A stretch of DNA of 64,000 bases from Trichosphaerium sp. ATCC 40318 (taxonomy: Eukaryota; Discosea; Flabellinia; Trichosidae), in NCBI GenBank assembly GCA_038496445.1, contig JALMLS010000548.1, forward strand, positions 1 to 64,000, read 5' to 3'. The translations under genes were made by a program, and so were the position numbers. The notes under the pieces are model-generated. The model ran no database searches and had not been told where the DNA came from. It saw nothing but the letters and a program-made list of their open reading frames with translations. Positions within the stretch are counted from its first letter, which is position 1. Each line of letters starts with the position of its first letter. Shown here piece by piece: positions 1-11,178 of this stretch.

Positions 1-540
1 TGTATATGTACCGCTTCGCTAAATAATGCATTCCACTGTTAAATGTTACAATTTTTGTTTCATTACAATATCTTGGATTTCCTCATTTTTTCGCATAAAG
101 CGCTTCGCTTCAAAATGCATTCCACTTTGAGGTTTATACATATACCGCTTTGCTAAATAATGCATTCCACTTTAAATATTATATTCTTCTTTCACTACAA
201 TATCTTGGATTTCTTCATTTTTTTCGCATAAAGCGCTTCGCTTCAGAATGCATTCCACTTTAGGCACCGCATATATGTCGCTTCGCTGAATAATGCATCC
301 GATATTAGGTGTTGCATGCGTACCGCTTCGCTACAGTATCTTAGATTCTTTTAATTTTTTTTTCACATTAGATTTTGTAATATGGCGCTTCGCTTCAAAA
401 TGCATTCCACCATAATCTCTGCATGCCTACCGCTTTGCTACATAATGCATTCCACTTTAGGTCCCGCATGCGTGCCGCTTCGCTACAAATTGTTGGATTC
501 TATGAATTTTTCACTTTTTTGCCGCTTCGCTACAGAATGT
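1..540. repeat. Degenerate subterminal tandem repeat (GCTTCGC / TGCATTCCAC family)
   Basis: A unit of roughly 130 bp recurs from the left edge. Each unit has two related half-units built as CGCTTCGCT followed closely by AATGCATTCCACT. The core GCTTCGC recurs about ten times through position 600, with variants such as GCTTTGCT near 140 and 430. The clearest pairs are 1-38 against about 131-170, and about 97-126 against 229-259. No long coding frame makes sense here, and short frames merely read through the repeats. Together with the telomere tracts at 664-860 this looks like subtelomeric satellite DNA. Homology to any named satellite is unknown to me. Confidence 0.85.
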
Positions 541-557
541 TGTCGTTGTGACCCTAT

Positions 558-602
558 AATATATCGCTTCGCGATATATTTCTACACAGTGCTTCGCACT
601 GT
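558..602. repeat. Two adjacent GCTTCGC-centred hairpins
   Basis: Positions 558-580 form a perfect inverted repeat with a 10-bp stem (AATATATCGC) around a TTC loop. Positions 586-602 form a second one with a 7-bp stem (ACAGTGC) around the same TTC loop. Both are centred on GCTTCGC, the core of the repeat to the left. They sit between the satellite and the telomere-like tracts. No function is assigned. Confidence 0.7.
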
Positions 603-663
603 TACATAGTACTATATGTATAAGTATCAGCAACATACGTTGCCTACATGCTGTTTAGCAACA

Positions 664-860
664 GCATAGATCCTAACCCCTAACCCTAAACCTAATTGGC
701 TTCTAGGGTATAACCCTAATCCTTGTTGTATTCTATTAGGGCTAGGGTTTTGTGCTGGCTTGAAATCTAAAATTTAGGGCTAGGGTTAGGTTTACAACCC
801 TAACAAATATGAAACATCAGTTGCAGATTAGGGTTAGGGTTAGGTTTGCAACCCTAAGTA
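664..860. repeat. Interstitial telomere-like TTAGGG/CCCTAA tracts
   Basis: Short runs of TAACCCTAA appear at 672-715, then GGGCTAGGGTT and TTAGGGTTAGGGTTAGG appear at 745-850, so both orientations occur within 200 bp. The unit matches the TTAGGG telomere repeat of many eukaryotes. The runs are degenerate and interrupted (for example TAGGGC and CCCTAAACC), so this is a subtelomeric or interstitial tract and not a functional terminus. The stretch 860-1016 up to the next gene is AT-rich and shows nothing recognisable. Confidence 0.85.
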
Positions 861-1016
861 AAATTAAAACATCAACACTTTTTTTTACTGTCATTTCCTA
901 TAGTCTGCCTATGCTTACTTACACATACTACTTACAACTTTATGTATTACATACTATGTTTATTTTATTATTTTTTAATTATTTCTTGATACTAATGCAA
1001 CTATTTTATCCATTGT

Positions 1017-1867
1017 TTATTTTTTTTGTTTTCTTTTTAAAGTTTGTATTAGCTCTAGCATTTCAGTTCTCATTTCTGTTACTTTAATTTGAGTAACTGA
1101 GGTTTTTAATTGTGTCCAAGACAACTTTGGTTGTGTAGCTAAAAATTTAGAAATACAAAGAACAAAAACACCACAATCATAGCCATTTTGTTGTTGTGGA
1201 GTATCAAACTTGACAACATCTACAAAGCCTTCAATTAGCTGACTTGAACAAAACACTTGCATCCATTACCTTGTTGTGATGTGTCTAGCAATACACCAAG
1301 TTTCTTTGCAGTCTCAACACTACACTTGTAGTTGCATGTGCCCATTGAGTCAAAAGAGTAAAACTTGTCATCAGAACGAACATACACCATCAAACTCCTG
1401 CCACAAACTGTAAATTGCGCCCGGCACGTTTACGCAGATGTGTTTCCACATCCAAACATTTGAAATCTGAGTTACGTACCAGTGTGTACCGCCCGATGCG
1501 TTGATATCTCGATTATTATTAATTGGTATGATAATCAGCTCGCGTTTGTCAAGTTCGAGGTCTACCAGTTCTTCTTTGAGCTCCGTTAAATCTAACAGCG
1601 GGGTGTTAAATACAAATTCATAACCAAAAAGCGCAACCAGGGTAGAATGTAGTGAGCATGATAGTGGAGGGATGCACAAATCGGACTGTATCGTCAACAC
1701 CACCTTCGTCCTGTAGGTAGCTGTTACGTGTGAGTGATAACGCGCGTAAATCGCACGTACTCGTAGAAAAAGCCAATTAACTTGTCGTTTAGCCACTGGA
1801 ACGGCTTTAAAAGCATCACATCCTCAGAAAACAGCGTAGTGTCAGCGTATGTCAGCACTGCTTTCAT
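1017..1867 (-). CDS. NEDD8-specific protease, NEDP1/SENP8-like (C48 cysteine peptidase)
   Basis: Cysteine protease expected to process NEDD8 and remove it from cullins. The start at 1867 reads MKAVLTYADTTLFSED, followed by the substrate-recognition motif WLNDKLIGFF. Further exons give LIIIPINNN, the catalytic His in GGTHWSLMVY, the catalytic Asp in YSFDSMG, and the oxyanion Gln plus catalytic Cys in QQQNGYDCGVFVL. The motif spacing and the compact length (about 215 aa, no long N-terminus) fit SENP8 better than the SUMO proteases Ulp1 and Ulp2. Short introns near 1740, 1600, 1440-1397 and 1240 are needed. A stop in the raw frame near 1610 is removed by an intron of about 47 nt with a GTTGCG donor. 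All catalytic residues are intact. It is the gene closest to the subtelomeric repeats. Confidence 0.85.
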
Positions 1868-2139
1868 TCTGCGTAGTGGTTTGGTTTTTTTTTTTTCACA
1901 GCGTTTTTAAAATTTGTGGCTGTTGCAACGAAGCAACGGTCAACTAGCGTCTCAGAAAACGCACAACTAGAGCGACGTTTTGCTGTAATAACATCTTTAA
2001 CATGTATGTGGTTGCGAGGGTACAACCCTTTTATCATTTTTATAACGCGTTCCAATCAGATAATTTATGACAAACGTTTCATTTTATGATATTTCTTTTT
2101 TTAAGTTTTTACAACAAGTATGGTCGAAATGCAGGCAGT

Positions 2140-3515
2140 TTATGATGTGTCCATTGCTGTCAATGGTTCCACAGTGGTAGATGTGACAGAGAATTTGGAA
2201 ATAGGTACAGTTTCAAACTTGGTAACAGCTAGAAAGCAAACAAATAAGTTGGTTAAATCGCAAAAAATAAAAAATCAAACACTAGATTATATGGGCTTTT
2301 CAATAGCGAATACACGAACTGAAGGACACGTACGTGTGGTACCACGTTCGAAGTGGTATTCTCTTCTGTGCTTTCTTTGATTAGGTTTGTCGTAGTTCCT
2401 CAAAATCTCTGTGCCATCCTTTGTAATTATGGTAACATCCACATTAGATCCGGAACCCAAATCGTTGAAAATACCAGCAGAAATTGCTTCATGTACCAAC
2501 GCGATGGCTTCATCACGCTGTTAAGTAGTCAGACAAAAACACGAATTTTCCAACAACAAAAAAAAAGGTAGTTGGTAAAATAGCCTCAGATTAAATTTCT
2601 TGATATAAGCTGTCAATCACAACAATTCAGGAGCAGGACTTGATCATCATGATGTGGCAATTATGAAAAAAAAAAAAAACAGAAAAAAAAAAAAAACCGA
2701 AATAACGTACCGTCATATCTTTTTTCCACTTCGCTTCAAACACTGACATAGCAGCTAGTGAACCTGATCCCATGGTCACGTATGGCAAGGTAGTTGTAGA
2801 ACCATGTGGGTAAATTGTGTGCAAATGTGGGCCAGCACAATCAAATCCACCAAGAACCAAGGCAGCAGATACATGGCCTGTAATAAAACGTCATTAATCT
2901 TGACAACGGTATTTTGGGAGCGTAAGTGTCAATAGTGCGCTGATGCAACCTATGATTTTAAAGTTTTTCCGCCACATACCTTGATACTTAAACAACATTT
3001 GCTTCAACATCGTTAGCGCTGTGATTACGCGCGGTTGCTTTCCAGTAGCGAGCCTGTGGAGCTCAAGGTTGCTTGAAATTAGTTCTACAAACAAATTTTT
3101 ATTATACTGACGGCAGAGCATTGACGAAAAACAAATCAATACCTGTAGTGTACTCTGTATCTGCAGCTGTACCAGCACCACAACAGTAAATATTGTCAGC
3201 GATGTAATGTATTTTCTACAGAAACAAGGCGTTTTAGTTTAAATAACGTTTTTCAAAATAATTATGTGGCCGCGGTTACCTCGCAATTTTTGTCAGCAAC
3301 GATTGGGCCGTTCGTTGCGCGTGTATCAGCGCCTAATACGATACCACCCTTGAAGAGCGTACCACAGATAGTGGTACCAGTTTTAGTAGCGCCTGGCATT
3401 TTTAAGCCCACAGCAGCTAAAATATTATTTCTAGAACGAATTAGAGAGAAAAAACGCGCTACAAACGCCAATACCTTTTACATAAGTCAAAATCAAAGCC
3501 CGCTTGACCTTCCAT
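2140..3515 (-). CDS. PSMB7: 20S proteasome subunit beta type-7 (beta-2, trypsin-like)
   Basis: Catalytic beta-2 subunit of the 20S proteasome core, cleaving after basic residues. The first exon reads [14 protein letters not shown], the conserved propeptide. The next exon gives [13 protein letters not shown], where autocleavage exposes the nucleophile Thr of TTICG. The Asp in LGADTRAT and the Lys in ADKNC complete the active site. Further exons carry [37 protein letters not shown] and AAGIF-like [14 protein letters not shown] short last exon (about 2140-2240) encodes the C-terminal tail that wraps the neighbouring subunit and ends in AMDTS, as in other PSMB7 proteins. At least six exons are present. 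Donors at two junctions are GTACGT. Full length and apparently intact. Confidence 0.95.
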
Positions 3516-3807
3516 GGTTTTGCTTGTGAAATATTTGTCGGAAGCAAAACTTAACCGAACTAAAAGTTTAAGTGGCTTTTTTTTTGGTTTGTTGTATTCC
3601 TCAAAGGTTTTTGCAGCCTCAAAATTTAACCTACGCGGTTTCGCAACACACACAGCTGCAAAGTTGTTTTATGTAAAACGACGCTAACATTGTGAATTCA
3701 AAAAAAAAATACCAATAATCTAATTGATGTCACGTGGTAGTTCGGCGTATAGTAAATTTTTCAGCGCCGCCCAGCTCATCCACGTTGTTGACCGTTTTTC
3801 AGGCACC

Positions 3808-5452
3808 TCATTTTGACTTTGCAAGTTTTACAGCGCATTCAATAATCCCTTGTAAACTATTAAAACAAAATAGTGTCGTTGCAAAAAGTACGTACCTTTC
3901 ATGTAACCAACTGCGAATAACCGCCCCAACATTGTGTAGCCACCTAGTTGTTTTGGCTGGTCAATTGCATCATTTTCTTCGCCCTAGTACCACTTAGGAC
4001 AACATAGATGGAGCCAGAACGTAACTGCTAGAATAGGTACATGATCAACTCGCATTGGACCATCAAAGCCAATCTCAACATAAGCCTTCATTGCCTCAAA
4101 CATGTCTGTCTGATGGCAAAGTATTATAATTACAATAAGGTTCCTCACAAGTATTTTGCTATACTTACACGTCCTTGATCTTGCCAAGTCTCGCGAAAAA
4201 AGCCCTGATTCACATCACCAATAACATCCCTAAACTGTATATTAGCACAGATAAAATTCAATGATCTACGAATTCTACCTGAAGTGAACGAAGACAATCT
4301 TTCCTGGATACTTCTTGCCAAAATCACGGATAGTTTGGGGAATATCGATGCCCATCTCAGCAAAGGTGCCCTGTCCAAAACAAATACAATTACTACAAGA
4401 CAAAAAAATTAGTCAACTTCTAGCGCACTGGGCACAATCATACCTTGGGCTGGGGTACTGAGTCATGAGCCTATCGAAGTCCTTGAGGTTCTTCATAATG
4501 CGTGACATGCCAAGTACTTTAGGTCTATTTAACAATTGGTTAATTTTGTTTTCTTTTGGTAGAATAGTAACCAACTCAACTCACATTGGAGGATCATCTG
4601 GATGCATAGCTAGCTTTACATTGCACTTTTCAGCAACTGGTAGAACTTGTTTCAAGAAGTGGTCTATTGATTGCCACAGACGCTCTTCAGAAATATCATC
4701 AATAGAAGTATCCTGGGTCATAGTTAGTTCAGAGCGTGAGCATTAGTGAAATAAATTATTTCGCAACTAAGTGCCTTGTACAGTGCTTCATCAAACGATG
4801 TAAAACGACAACCACCACGTCCTGCAGCACAAAAAAAGTCAACTTTCCAAATGTCTGAGTGTCTGTGTACCTGGTTCGTAGAAGTTGGTTCTGCTCCAGT
4901 CGCCACCTTGACGCGTCAGGTTAATCAATGACGCAGTCTATCCTAATACGCGTACCGGCCATCCAGTTCCAACACAATATACCTACATCTGCTACTCTCA
5001 TCATTTCTAACAGATCCTGTATGCATTTTATGTCCTGCGCAACTGCCTCTTTATCTACACCAAGTTTTGCGTTTTCAATGGGTAACGCGCGCTCGATAAC
5101 GCTAATTTTCATGCCAAATGACTTTACCTGCACGTGTACACAAATTAGAAAGTGAAAGTTTTTGGTGTTTTTTTTTTGTTGTTTTCGTTTTCTCGCACTC
5201 TTTGTTGCTGTACTACCAAATCTCTGACGTCTCCGCTTGGATAGCGCACTACTATATCTGTAACGCCAACCTACGAGTCTGTGTAAACGCCACGCTCCCC
5301 TAGCAATGCTCTTGAGTTGTAAACGGGTACCTGAGCTGCGCGCTGAAGATTAACGTCCTACAATGACACTCAGACATTTAGAGCTGGCAACAATAACATA
5401 CCGTAAAAGGAGCAACCACGAGAGCTACTTTAGGTACTTTTACACCGTTCAT
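3808..5452 (-). CDS. Mannonate dehydratase (UxuA family), intron-containing
   Basis: UxuA-family enzyme. The family converts D-mannonate to 2-keto-3-deoxygluconate in hexuronate catabolism. The proposed start (5452) gives MNGVKVPKVALVVAPFTD, then NLQRAAQ, VGVTDIVVRYPSGDVRD, SFGMKISVIERALPIENAKL and GILCWNWMAG. The middle has TPGRGGCRFTSFDEALYK and NVKLAMHPDDPP. The C-terminal half has the family's FAEMGIDIPQTIRDFG, KIVFVHFR, VIGDVNQG, MFEAMKAYVEIGFDGPMR and VDHVPILAGEEND, and it ends in LQGIIECAVKLAKSK. The metal-ligand His and Cys regions are present. An upstream ATG at 5537 could add 14 residues through another intron. The enzyme is common in bacteria and patchy in eukaryotes. Many introns show long residence in this genome. 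The true substrate is inferred. Confidence 0.8.
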
Positions 5453-5742
5453 CCACTAAAACAAATAAATTGCGCTGTAGCGTGCAGGCACAAACCGTTT
5501 TGGCGTTAAATGAGGTTCGTGGATCGCACTGCGCCATTGTGAGTTGGACTTTTAAATGGGCTTGTAAGTATTAAAAAGGTACACTCATTATGTTCAAATT
5601 TGGTAAAACACCAAACTTACCGTAAGCAAGCGATAGCTGGCCGCTATACCAATTTCATGTCATTTTGTTAAAAATTCTGTTTTATCTGTGTTGCTTTTTA
5701 TTTACAAGTTTTTTATTTTTTCTTTTTGAAACTATTTGTTTG

Positions 5743-8700
5743 TTATGTGTTGTTTCTGGCATTTCTTTGTTCTCGATACTTCTGCTCTCGCTTTTCTTTA
5801 TCGTCAATAAACGTCATGCCAGTCTTTTTGCCCTTGTATATTTGCTTGTTTTTGTGAACAGGAGGTCCCATGAATGACACTTGATCACCGGCATCTAAAC
5901 GCAATGTGTCAGTTGTAAAAAAAAAAAAAGCCAGTCGTTGTTCGTGATGCAAATAAATAAACGAGTAACGCACTTGTGTATGTGAAAAGAGGATTACGGC
6001 CACGCTTGCTTCTCTTCCTCTTGCCCATTGAACCTTCACCCCAAATCTATTGCAGAAGAAAAATAAGTTTCTGCCGTAGCCAGTGTTCACCGTACATTAT
6101 ATTCATTCTTTCTTTTCTTCGCGCGACTCAATTTACGCTTTTGTTTCTTTGTTAGAAGGGCAGTTTCAGCTGAGTCTTGTGTAATAAAACTACAAAAAAA
6201 AAGTGTTAGATCAAGCTAGTTGATAAATAATTGTACGCACTCGTCTTTCCTGACATCTACCTCATCTTTTAAGTAGCTAGGTACATATTTCAAGTGAGCG
6301 TAACGCTTGTTTCCTACGGGAAATTAAAACGAGTCAGGCAGGAATGGTTGAACTTACGCGGTTTCCATTGAGTTCGCTTCAGCGCTGATAAATCCTCTGG
6401 AAATTGCTCAAAATGGCTCTTGAGCTTATCTTCTTTTACAATTTCCGTTGCCATCATTAATTGCTGCATACTGCACACCAGAAAGTTAGAATGATCATTC
6501 ATTCAAGGAGCACAACAAACACGTACCGTTTAAACTTTTTCTTGCCAATTTTTTTACCAAAACTGCTCATGACACGGTATCTAAGTTGTACTTGGTTAGC
6601 CGAGTAAGGTGGTGTAGATGATCAATCTTCAAAAGAACGAACCTGAAACTGTTCAAGGCGCCAGGTGGTAGCTCATACTCTTCCACTGTCATACCCTTGG
6701 AGTCTTGATCATCCATAATGTAGTTCAGTGGTACAAGTTCAAGACGTGACACAAGAGATATAGCTGTGCCAGGTTGACCTGCTCGAGCGGTCCTTCCAAC
6801 ACGATGTGTGTAGGCTTGTGTGCTTCGTGGAAGTTCCCAGTTAATGACTGCAAGAAAGGAAGTGTTAGGGCAGGTACACATTTTTGACCGTAAAACTTTA
6901 ACGTACCAACTGCGACATCTTTGAAATCAATGCCTCTAGCAACACCAAAAGCAGCATCGCGTTCAAACTGTTCTTCTTTTTCTTCGCGTTTTTGTTCACG
7001 CGTTTTCTTCGCTGGTTTATCTGCTGACTTTTGTGGTACAGGAGGAACTTTGAATACGGCGTCTTCTTTTTCCTCAACTTTATCTTCTTCACTGCTATCG
7101 TCGTTATCCGAATCACTATTGCTGCCACTTTCGCTGCCATCATTAATATCTTCCATGTCATTACCCTCGCCATCATCAGATTCATCTTCATCGTCCCTAT
7201 ATGTTTGTCAGAAACCAACTACAACAACAATGATCGGTTGAAGAGGAAGTTTTTTGATTGGAATGAGATTTTGCACTATCAACTGTCCGCATGGCATTAA
7301 TACTGGCCATGTGGGTACTTACAAGTGCTTATTTACGTCAAACAGATGTTGTTGTCACGTACATTAAATCTTTGGTTATATCAGAGACAATAGCGTCTTT
7401 GACCTGAGCGCGTCGGATTTCAGCTTCTGTCATTACGTGATCGTCTGTACAAATCAATAACCCAGCTTTACCTCTTTAAACAAAAGTTAATACTCAGCTG
7501 TAACTATGTAGTGATGCTTTAGTACCTGTTGAACTCTTCCAGTGCACCAAGACGAGAACGTTGCGGTAATTGAGGATTTAGAATAAGTACTCTTCCAAAT
7601 CCAAATTTGTCAAGGAACATCTTGATACTCATTGCCTCTCGCCCAGTGTTGGCAAAGATTAAACATTTACCCCTAAAAAAAACGTGGTAAGCGAAAGTTC
7701 TATCAATGACTATTAATAATTTTACGTACTTGACAAGCTTCAGTTTGATTAGACAATACAAGTACAGATACTTTTCCTCAATGTTTTCTACGCTCACAAA
7801 GTACTGTTTCAGTTTAGCACGGCTAACAAAAGTATAAGATTTACGATGGCGCTACTAGCGATTTGCCACATACGCAACAGCTTTTTCCTTTAGCCTCAAA
7901 ATAGCAGGGTTGTGTAGCAATAATCCTTTGAGTTGATTGACATCTGGGTTGATTGTTGCGGACATGAGATAACCTTGGCATTGTGGCAATGTCTCAGATA
8001 GCTTCTCAACATGTTCCTAAGTATTTATTTTAGATTGTGGAAATAAAAATATAAAACTAACAGCGTAACCAAAGGATAAGACGAGATCAGCTTCATCCAC
8101 TACAATGCTGGAAATGTTGTCTAGAAATACACTCGTTCCCAAGTGTGCTACAATGTGCGTAGGTGTTCCAATGAGAATGGCTGGTGTCTGCTTCAATTCT
8201 GCACTACAAAACAGGTCAAAACTAATAACCACCATTAAACAAACCCCCCACGTACGTTTGTGCCTCCTTCTCCTTGTCCGAAGCAACGTAGGCAACATTC
8301 AATTCGCAATACTTTGTCAGATCTTTGGTGAAAGTGTACGTTTGCTTTGCAAGCTCAGTTGTTGGTACAATGATCAAGGCTTTTGTTTTAGTTGGTTGCT
8401 GTGAAAAACATTTAGTTGTTGTGTCACAAGGAAAACAATTATGTAAAGAGTTCTCCGTTACCTTTTTCCTGGACAATAACTGGTGCAAAATTGGTAACAA
8501 AAACGACGCTGTCTTACCAGACCCCGTTTGAGCGCATGCAACAATGTCTTTTCCCTATTCTTTGTTAACTTCACGTTTTTTTTACATCACGCAAAATAAA
8601 AATACAAACAACATACTTCCAAAGCGAGTGGGATAGCAGTCGATTGAACCAATGAAGGAGCAGCCCATTTCAAATCTCGTATAGCCTAAATTCTCCTTAA

Positions 8701-8859
8701 ACATAACGAAATACGCACTAAACAATCGGCGTACTTGTTGTAGGCGCAAATCTAAGCCGAGTTTTTCCCAAGATGACGCAGAGTCTATAAACTGTCAAAA
8801 AAATATTCTACGCAACGCAACGCGAACGTGCCAATCTGTGCGGAAGTTTTTTGGGCCAT
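5743..8859 (-). CDS. DEAD-box ATP-dependent RNA helicase, DDX56/Dbp9 family
   Basis: Nucleolar helicase expected to act in 60S ribosomal subunit assembly. Near the N-terminus SSWEKLGLDLRL and PSLVQSTAIPLALE form the Q-motif region. They are followed by motif I in AQTGSGKTAS, motif Ia in IIVPTTELAKQ, ILIGTPTHI, motif II as VDEADLVLSFGY (the LSFGY form is typical of DDX56/Dbp9) and motif III in LMSATINPD. The C-terminal RecA lobe has KCLIFANTGREAM, GIDFKDVAVV and HRVGRTARAG. An acidic and then basic insertion (7200-6960) sits just before GVARGIDF, as in Dbp9. The tail (6500-5743) has LKYVPSYL, matching the family's conserved tail, and ends in a basic region. The first exon is unsettled: the ATG at 8859 needs a very short intron before FIDSASS. 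Confidence 0.88.
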
Positions 8860-9280
8860 TTATTCGCGTATTAAGAATTACGCAAGAACTACGTTAAATG
8901 TACGAGAAATGTAGGGTAAAGAAGTATTGTTGGCGTTTGTTGAGCTGGCAACCCTTATAAAACAGCTAAAGGAACAATCAACATATTTTCGCAAGAATGA
9001 AGTTGACATTTTGTGATGAGAGCGTCCAAGATTCTCTTAAATCCGTGCAAGCGTTTTTTTTCATTTTAAGCATGTGTGGGTAACACTTGCGCTGTTCCTT
9101 AGTAGGATTAGTTCACAGCCGTTGTAGCCTCACAATATCACCGAATTCTGTTCTTTGATAAGAATACTTTAGCGGTACGTAAAAATAGCGTTAGTTGTTT
9201 GTAACACATCTGAGGCACACTACAATGACATCACGTATGAAATGGTTTACTTTATTCTATATTGTGATCAACGTTAACAG
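8860..9280. promoter_or_regulatory. Intergenic spacer between divergent helicase and reductase genes
   Basis: About 420 bp separate the outward-facing DDX56-like and aldo-keto reductase genes, so both promoters and the reductase 5' UTR should lie here. An ATG at 9225 lies just upstream but does not splice in frame with the reductase by any junction I could find. I see no clear TATA box or other motif. Confidence 0.4.
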
Positions 9281-10536
9281 TGCCATTAGTGCCAACCGTA
9301 AAACTGCATACAGGAGCTGAAGTCCCAGCTTTGGGGTTCGGAACATGGCAAATAGACCCATGGGAAGTAGCTGAAGCAGTAAAGGCTGCTCTAGAAGCTG
9401 GCTACAGGCACATCGATTGCGCTGAAGGATATTACAATGAAGCCCAAATAGGCGAGGTACAGAAACTTAGACTCTATCAATCGCTGAACTTGTCACAAAA
9501 AAAAAAACCCCAACTAGTGATGTTTATTTCATTGCGTAGAGGCTAACCATCTTGTTTTCTTAACAGGTGTTTGCAGAGCAGTTTAAAAGCGGCAAACTAA
9601 AACGCAAAGATTTATTCATAACGTCAAAAGTTTGGGGAACAAATTTTGATATTGTTGAGGAGCGTTTAAAGAATACACTCAAAGAATTACAAGTAGATTA
9701 TTTGGATCTATACTTGCTTCATTGTCCCACCTCTTTCGAAAGAACCAACCTTGGCTTGTACGACACGTGCCAAAAAAAAAAAGACTCTCAATTGCTTACA
9801 TCTTTATGTTTAGTCCTGCTATGGGCAAAAATGGTGAATGGAAACGCGGTAAAACACCCATTCATGTGGTATGGAAGCAGCTTGAATCATTTGTTGACCA
9901 AGGACTAGTTAAGGCAATTGGTATGTTGTACCTTTCGAATTCAGTACTCGAACAGCGCTGACGTTCTATAAATACTAGGTATTTCCAACTTTCCTTGCCT
10001 ACTTCTGAACGATCTATTGACTTATGCGCGTATTCAACCAGCAGTGCATCAAATAGAAGTGCATCCATACTTTACCAATGAGAAGCTATCTAAATGGTGC
10101 AGAGCAAATGGCATTGTTATTACTGGTTTTTCTCCACTAGGTATGGAAGGCTAGCTTTGTTTTAGTAGTTTTTTTACCGCATCCTACCATCGCTTATTTA
10201 ATTTGCTAAGGGAGTGGCAAGAAAGGCGGTCCAATGGAGGATACAGTCATTCAAGAAATCGCAAAAAAACACAAAGTCACACCAGCGCAGGTACACCGTC
10301 AGAAATTACTAGGAGGGTTGAACTCACACTTTGGTGCATAGGTTTTGATCCGGTGGAGTTCCCAGCTGGGAAATGTTGTGCTTGCAAAATCCAAGACGCC
10401 AGAACGCATAAAGCAAAATCTGGCCTCATTTTCGTTCACGCTAACAGAAGAGGAAATGAAGCAAATTACTGAATTAAATAAGAATTGGAAGGTCTGTGAC
10501 CATGCAGTTGAGTTTGGTATCCCAGTGTATGACTAG
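9281..10536 (+). CDS. Aldo-keto reductase (AKR1-like NADP-dependent alcohol dehydrogenase)
   Basis: NADPH-dependent reduction of aldehydes and ketones; substrate unknown. Exon 1 reads PLVPTVKLHTGAEVPALGFG, the typical AKR start, then GYRHIDCAEGYYNEAQIGE with the catalytic Asp and Tyr. The next exon has LFITSKVWG (catalytic Lys) and VDYLDLYLLHCP (His). Later exons give KAIGISNFP, ARIQPAVHQIEVHPYF, CRANGIVITGFSPLG, VLIRWSSQLGN and the cofactor-binding AKSKTPERIKQN. The protein ends with DHAVEFGIPVYD and a TAG stop. At least five introns are present. The initiator is not resolved: the first clear exon opens at 9281 with TG, so the ATG may be split as A|TG across an intron in the 5' region. Confidence 0.9.
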
Positions 10537-11178
10537 GTGTTTGGCACATAACAATTGAGCATGTAATCACAAAATAAATAACATATCATTACCATTTTGG
10601 TTGTAGTGAGTTTCTGTTTTGTTGACACAAACCTAGTCTAGTTTGTCGAGGTTTCAAAGTCATTTCTCCGTGCCAAAATAACTTTTTTGTTGTTGGAAAA
10701 TGCGATTACCCAAAATCCTTGGAAATGACAACCCAAAAACAGACACGGCTCTTTATTTTTGCGGTTAAAATTTGTTGTAGCCATAAAATACGCCTAAGAA
10801 TAAATATTGCGCGTATATGCACGCCATGGTAAGTAATGGTAGAGGCAAAAACCCAAACCTTTTTTAAACTCGCCACGGGAATATACCCACGGGAGAGGTG
10901 CTAGCTCCGCGAGATGAAAAGAGACTAGATTTTGCTATCCCGTTTAACTTTGTAATAAATGGGCTGAGTGTGCGCGTTGCTCATGTATTAGCAGTTTCAG
11001 TGAGACACCGACTCGCGTTGCAGACTCTTTGCCTTTTTGAACTCTGTTTACTTTTTCTTTTTTTTTTGTTGCCTCAACCAAAGCTAACTAGCGGTTGGGC
11101 GTATATACGTGCATACGGTTCAAATGGAATGGCTTTGCTAAGTCACAGACATACTAGGATTTAAATAAACGTAAACTA
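10537..11178. other. Intergenic, 642 bp
   Basis: No gene is supported. The stretch follows the reductase stop and precedes Set1 on the same strand, so it should contain the reductase 3' end (an AATAAAT-like signal lies near 10572) and the Set1 promoter. A plus-strand frame at 10898-11164 is hydrophobic and low-complexity and resembles nothing I know. Confidence 0.5.

Noticed and set aside
1610..1800. Apparent frameshift in the deneddylase gene
   Set aside because: A 47-nt intron (GTTGCG to GTTAG) restores a continuous conserved protein, so no broken gene is needed.
1864..2055. 63-codon minus-strand frame upstream of the deneddylase
   Set aside because: Not in continuous frame with MKAVLTYADTTLF and not similar to protease N-termini. 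Treated as spacer.
2120..2380. Plus-strand frame of 86 codons
   Set aside because: It is antisense to the last exons of PSMB7, which end in AMDTS at 2140. No independent support.
10898..11164. Hydrophobic 88-codon plus-strand frame upstream of Set1
   Set aside because: Low-complexity, no conserved features, and it ends just before the Set1 start. More likely promoter or 5' UTR.
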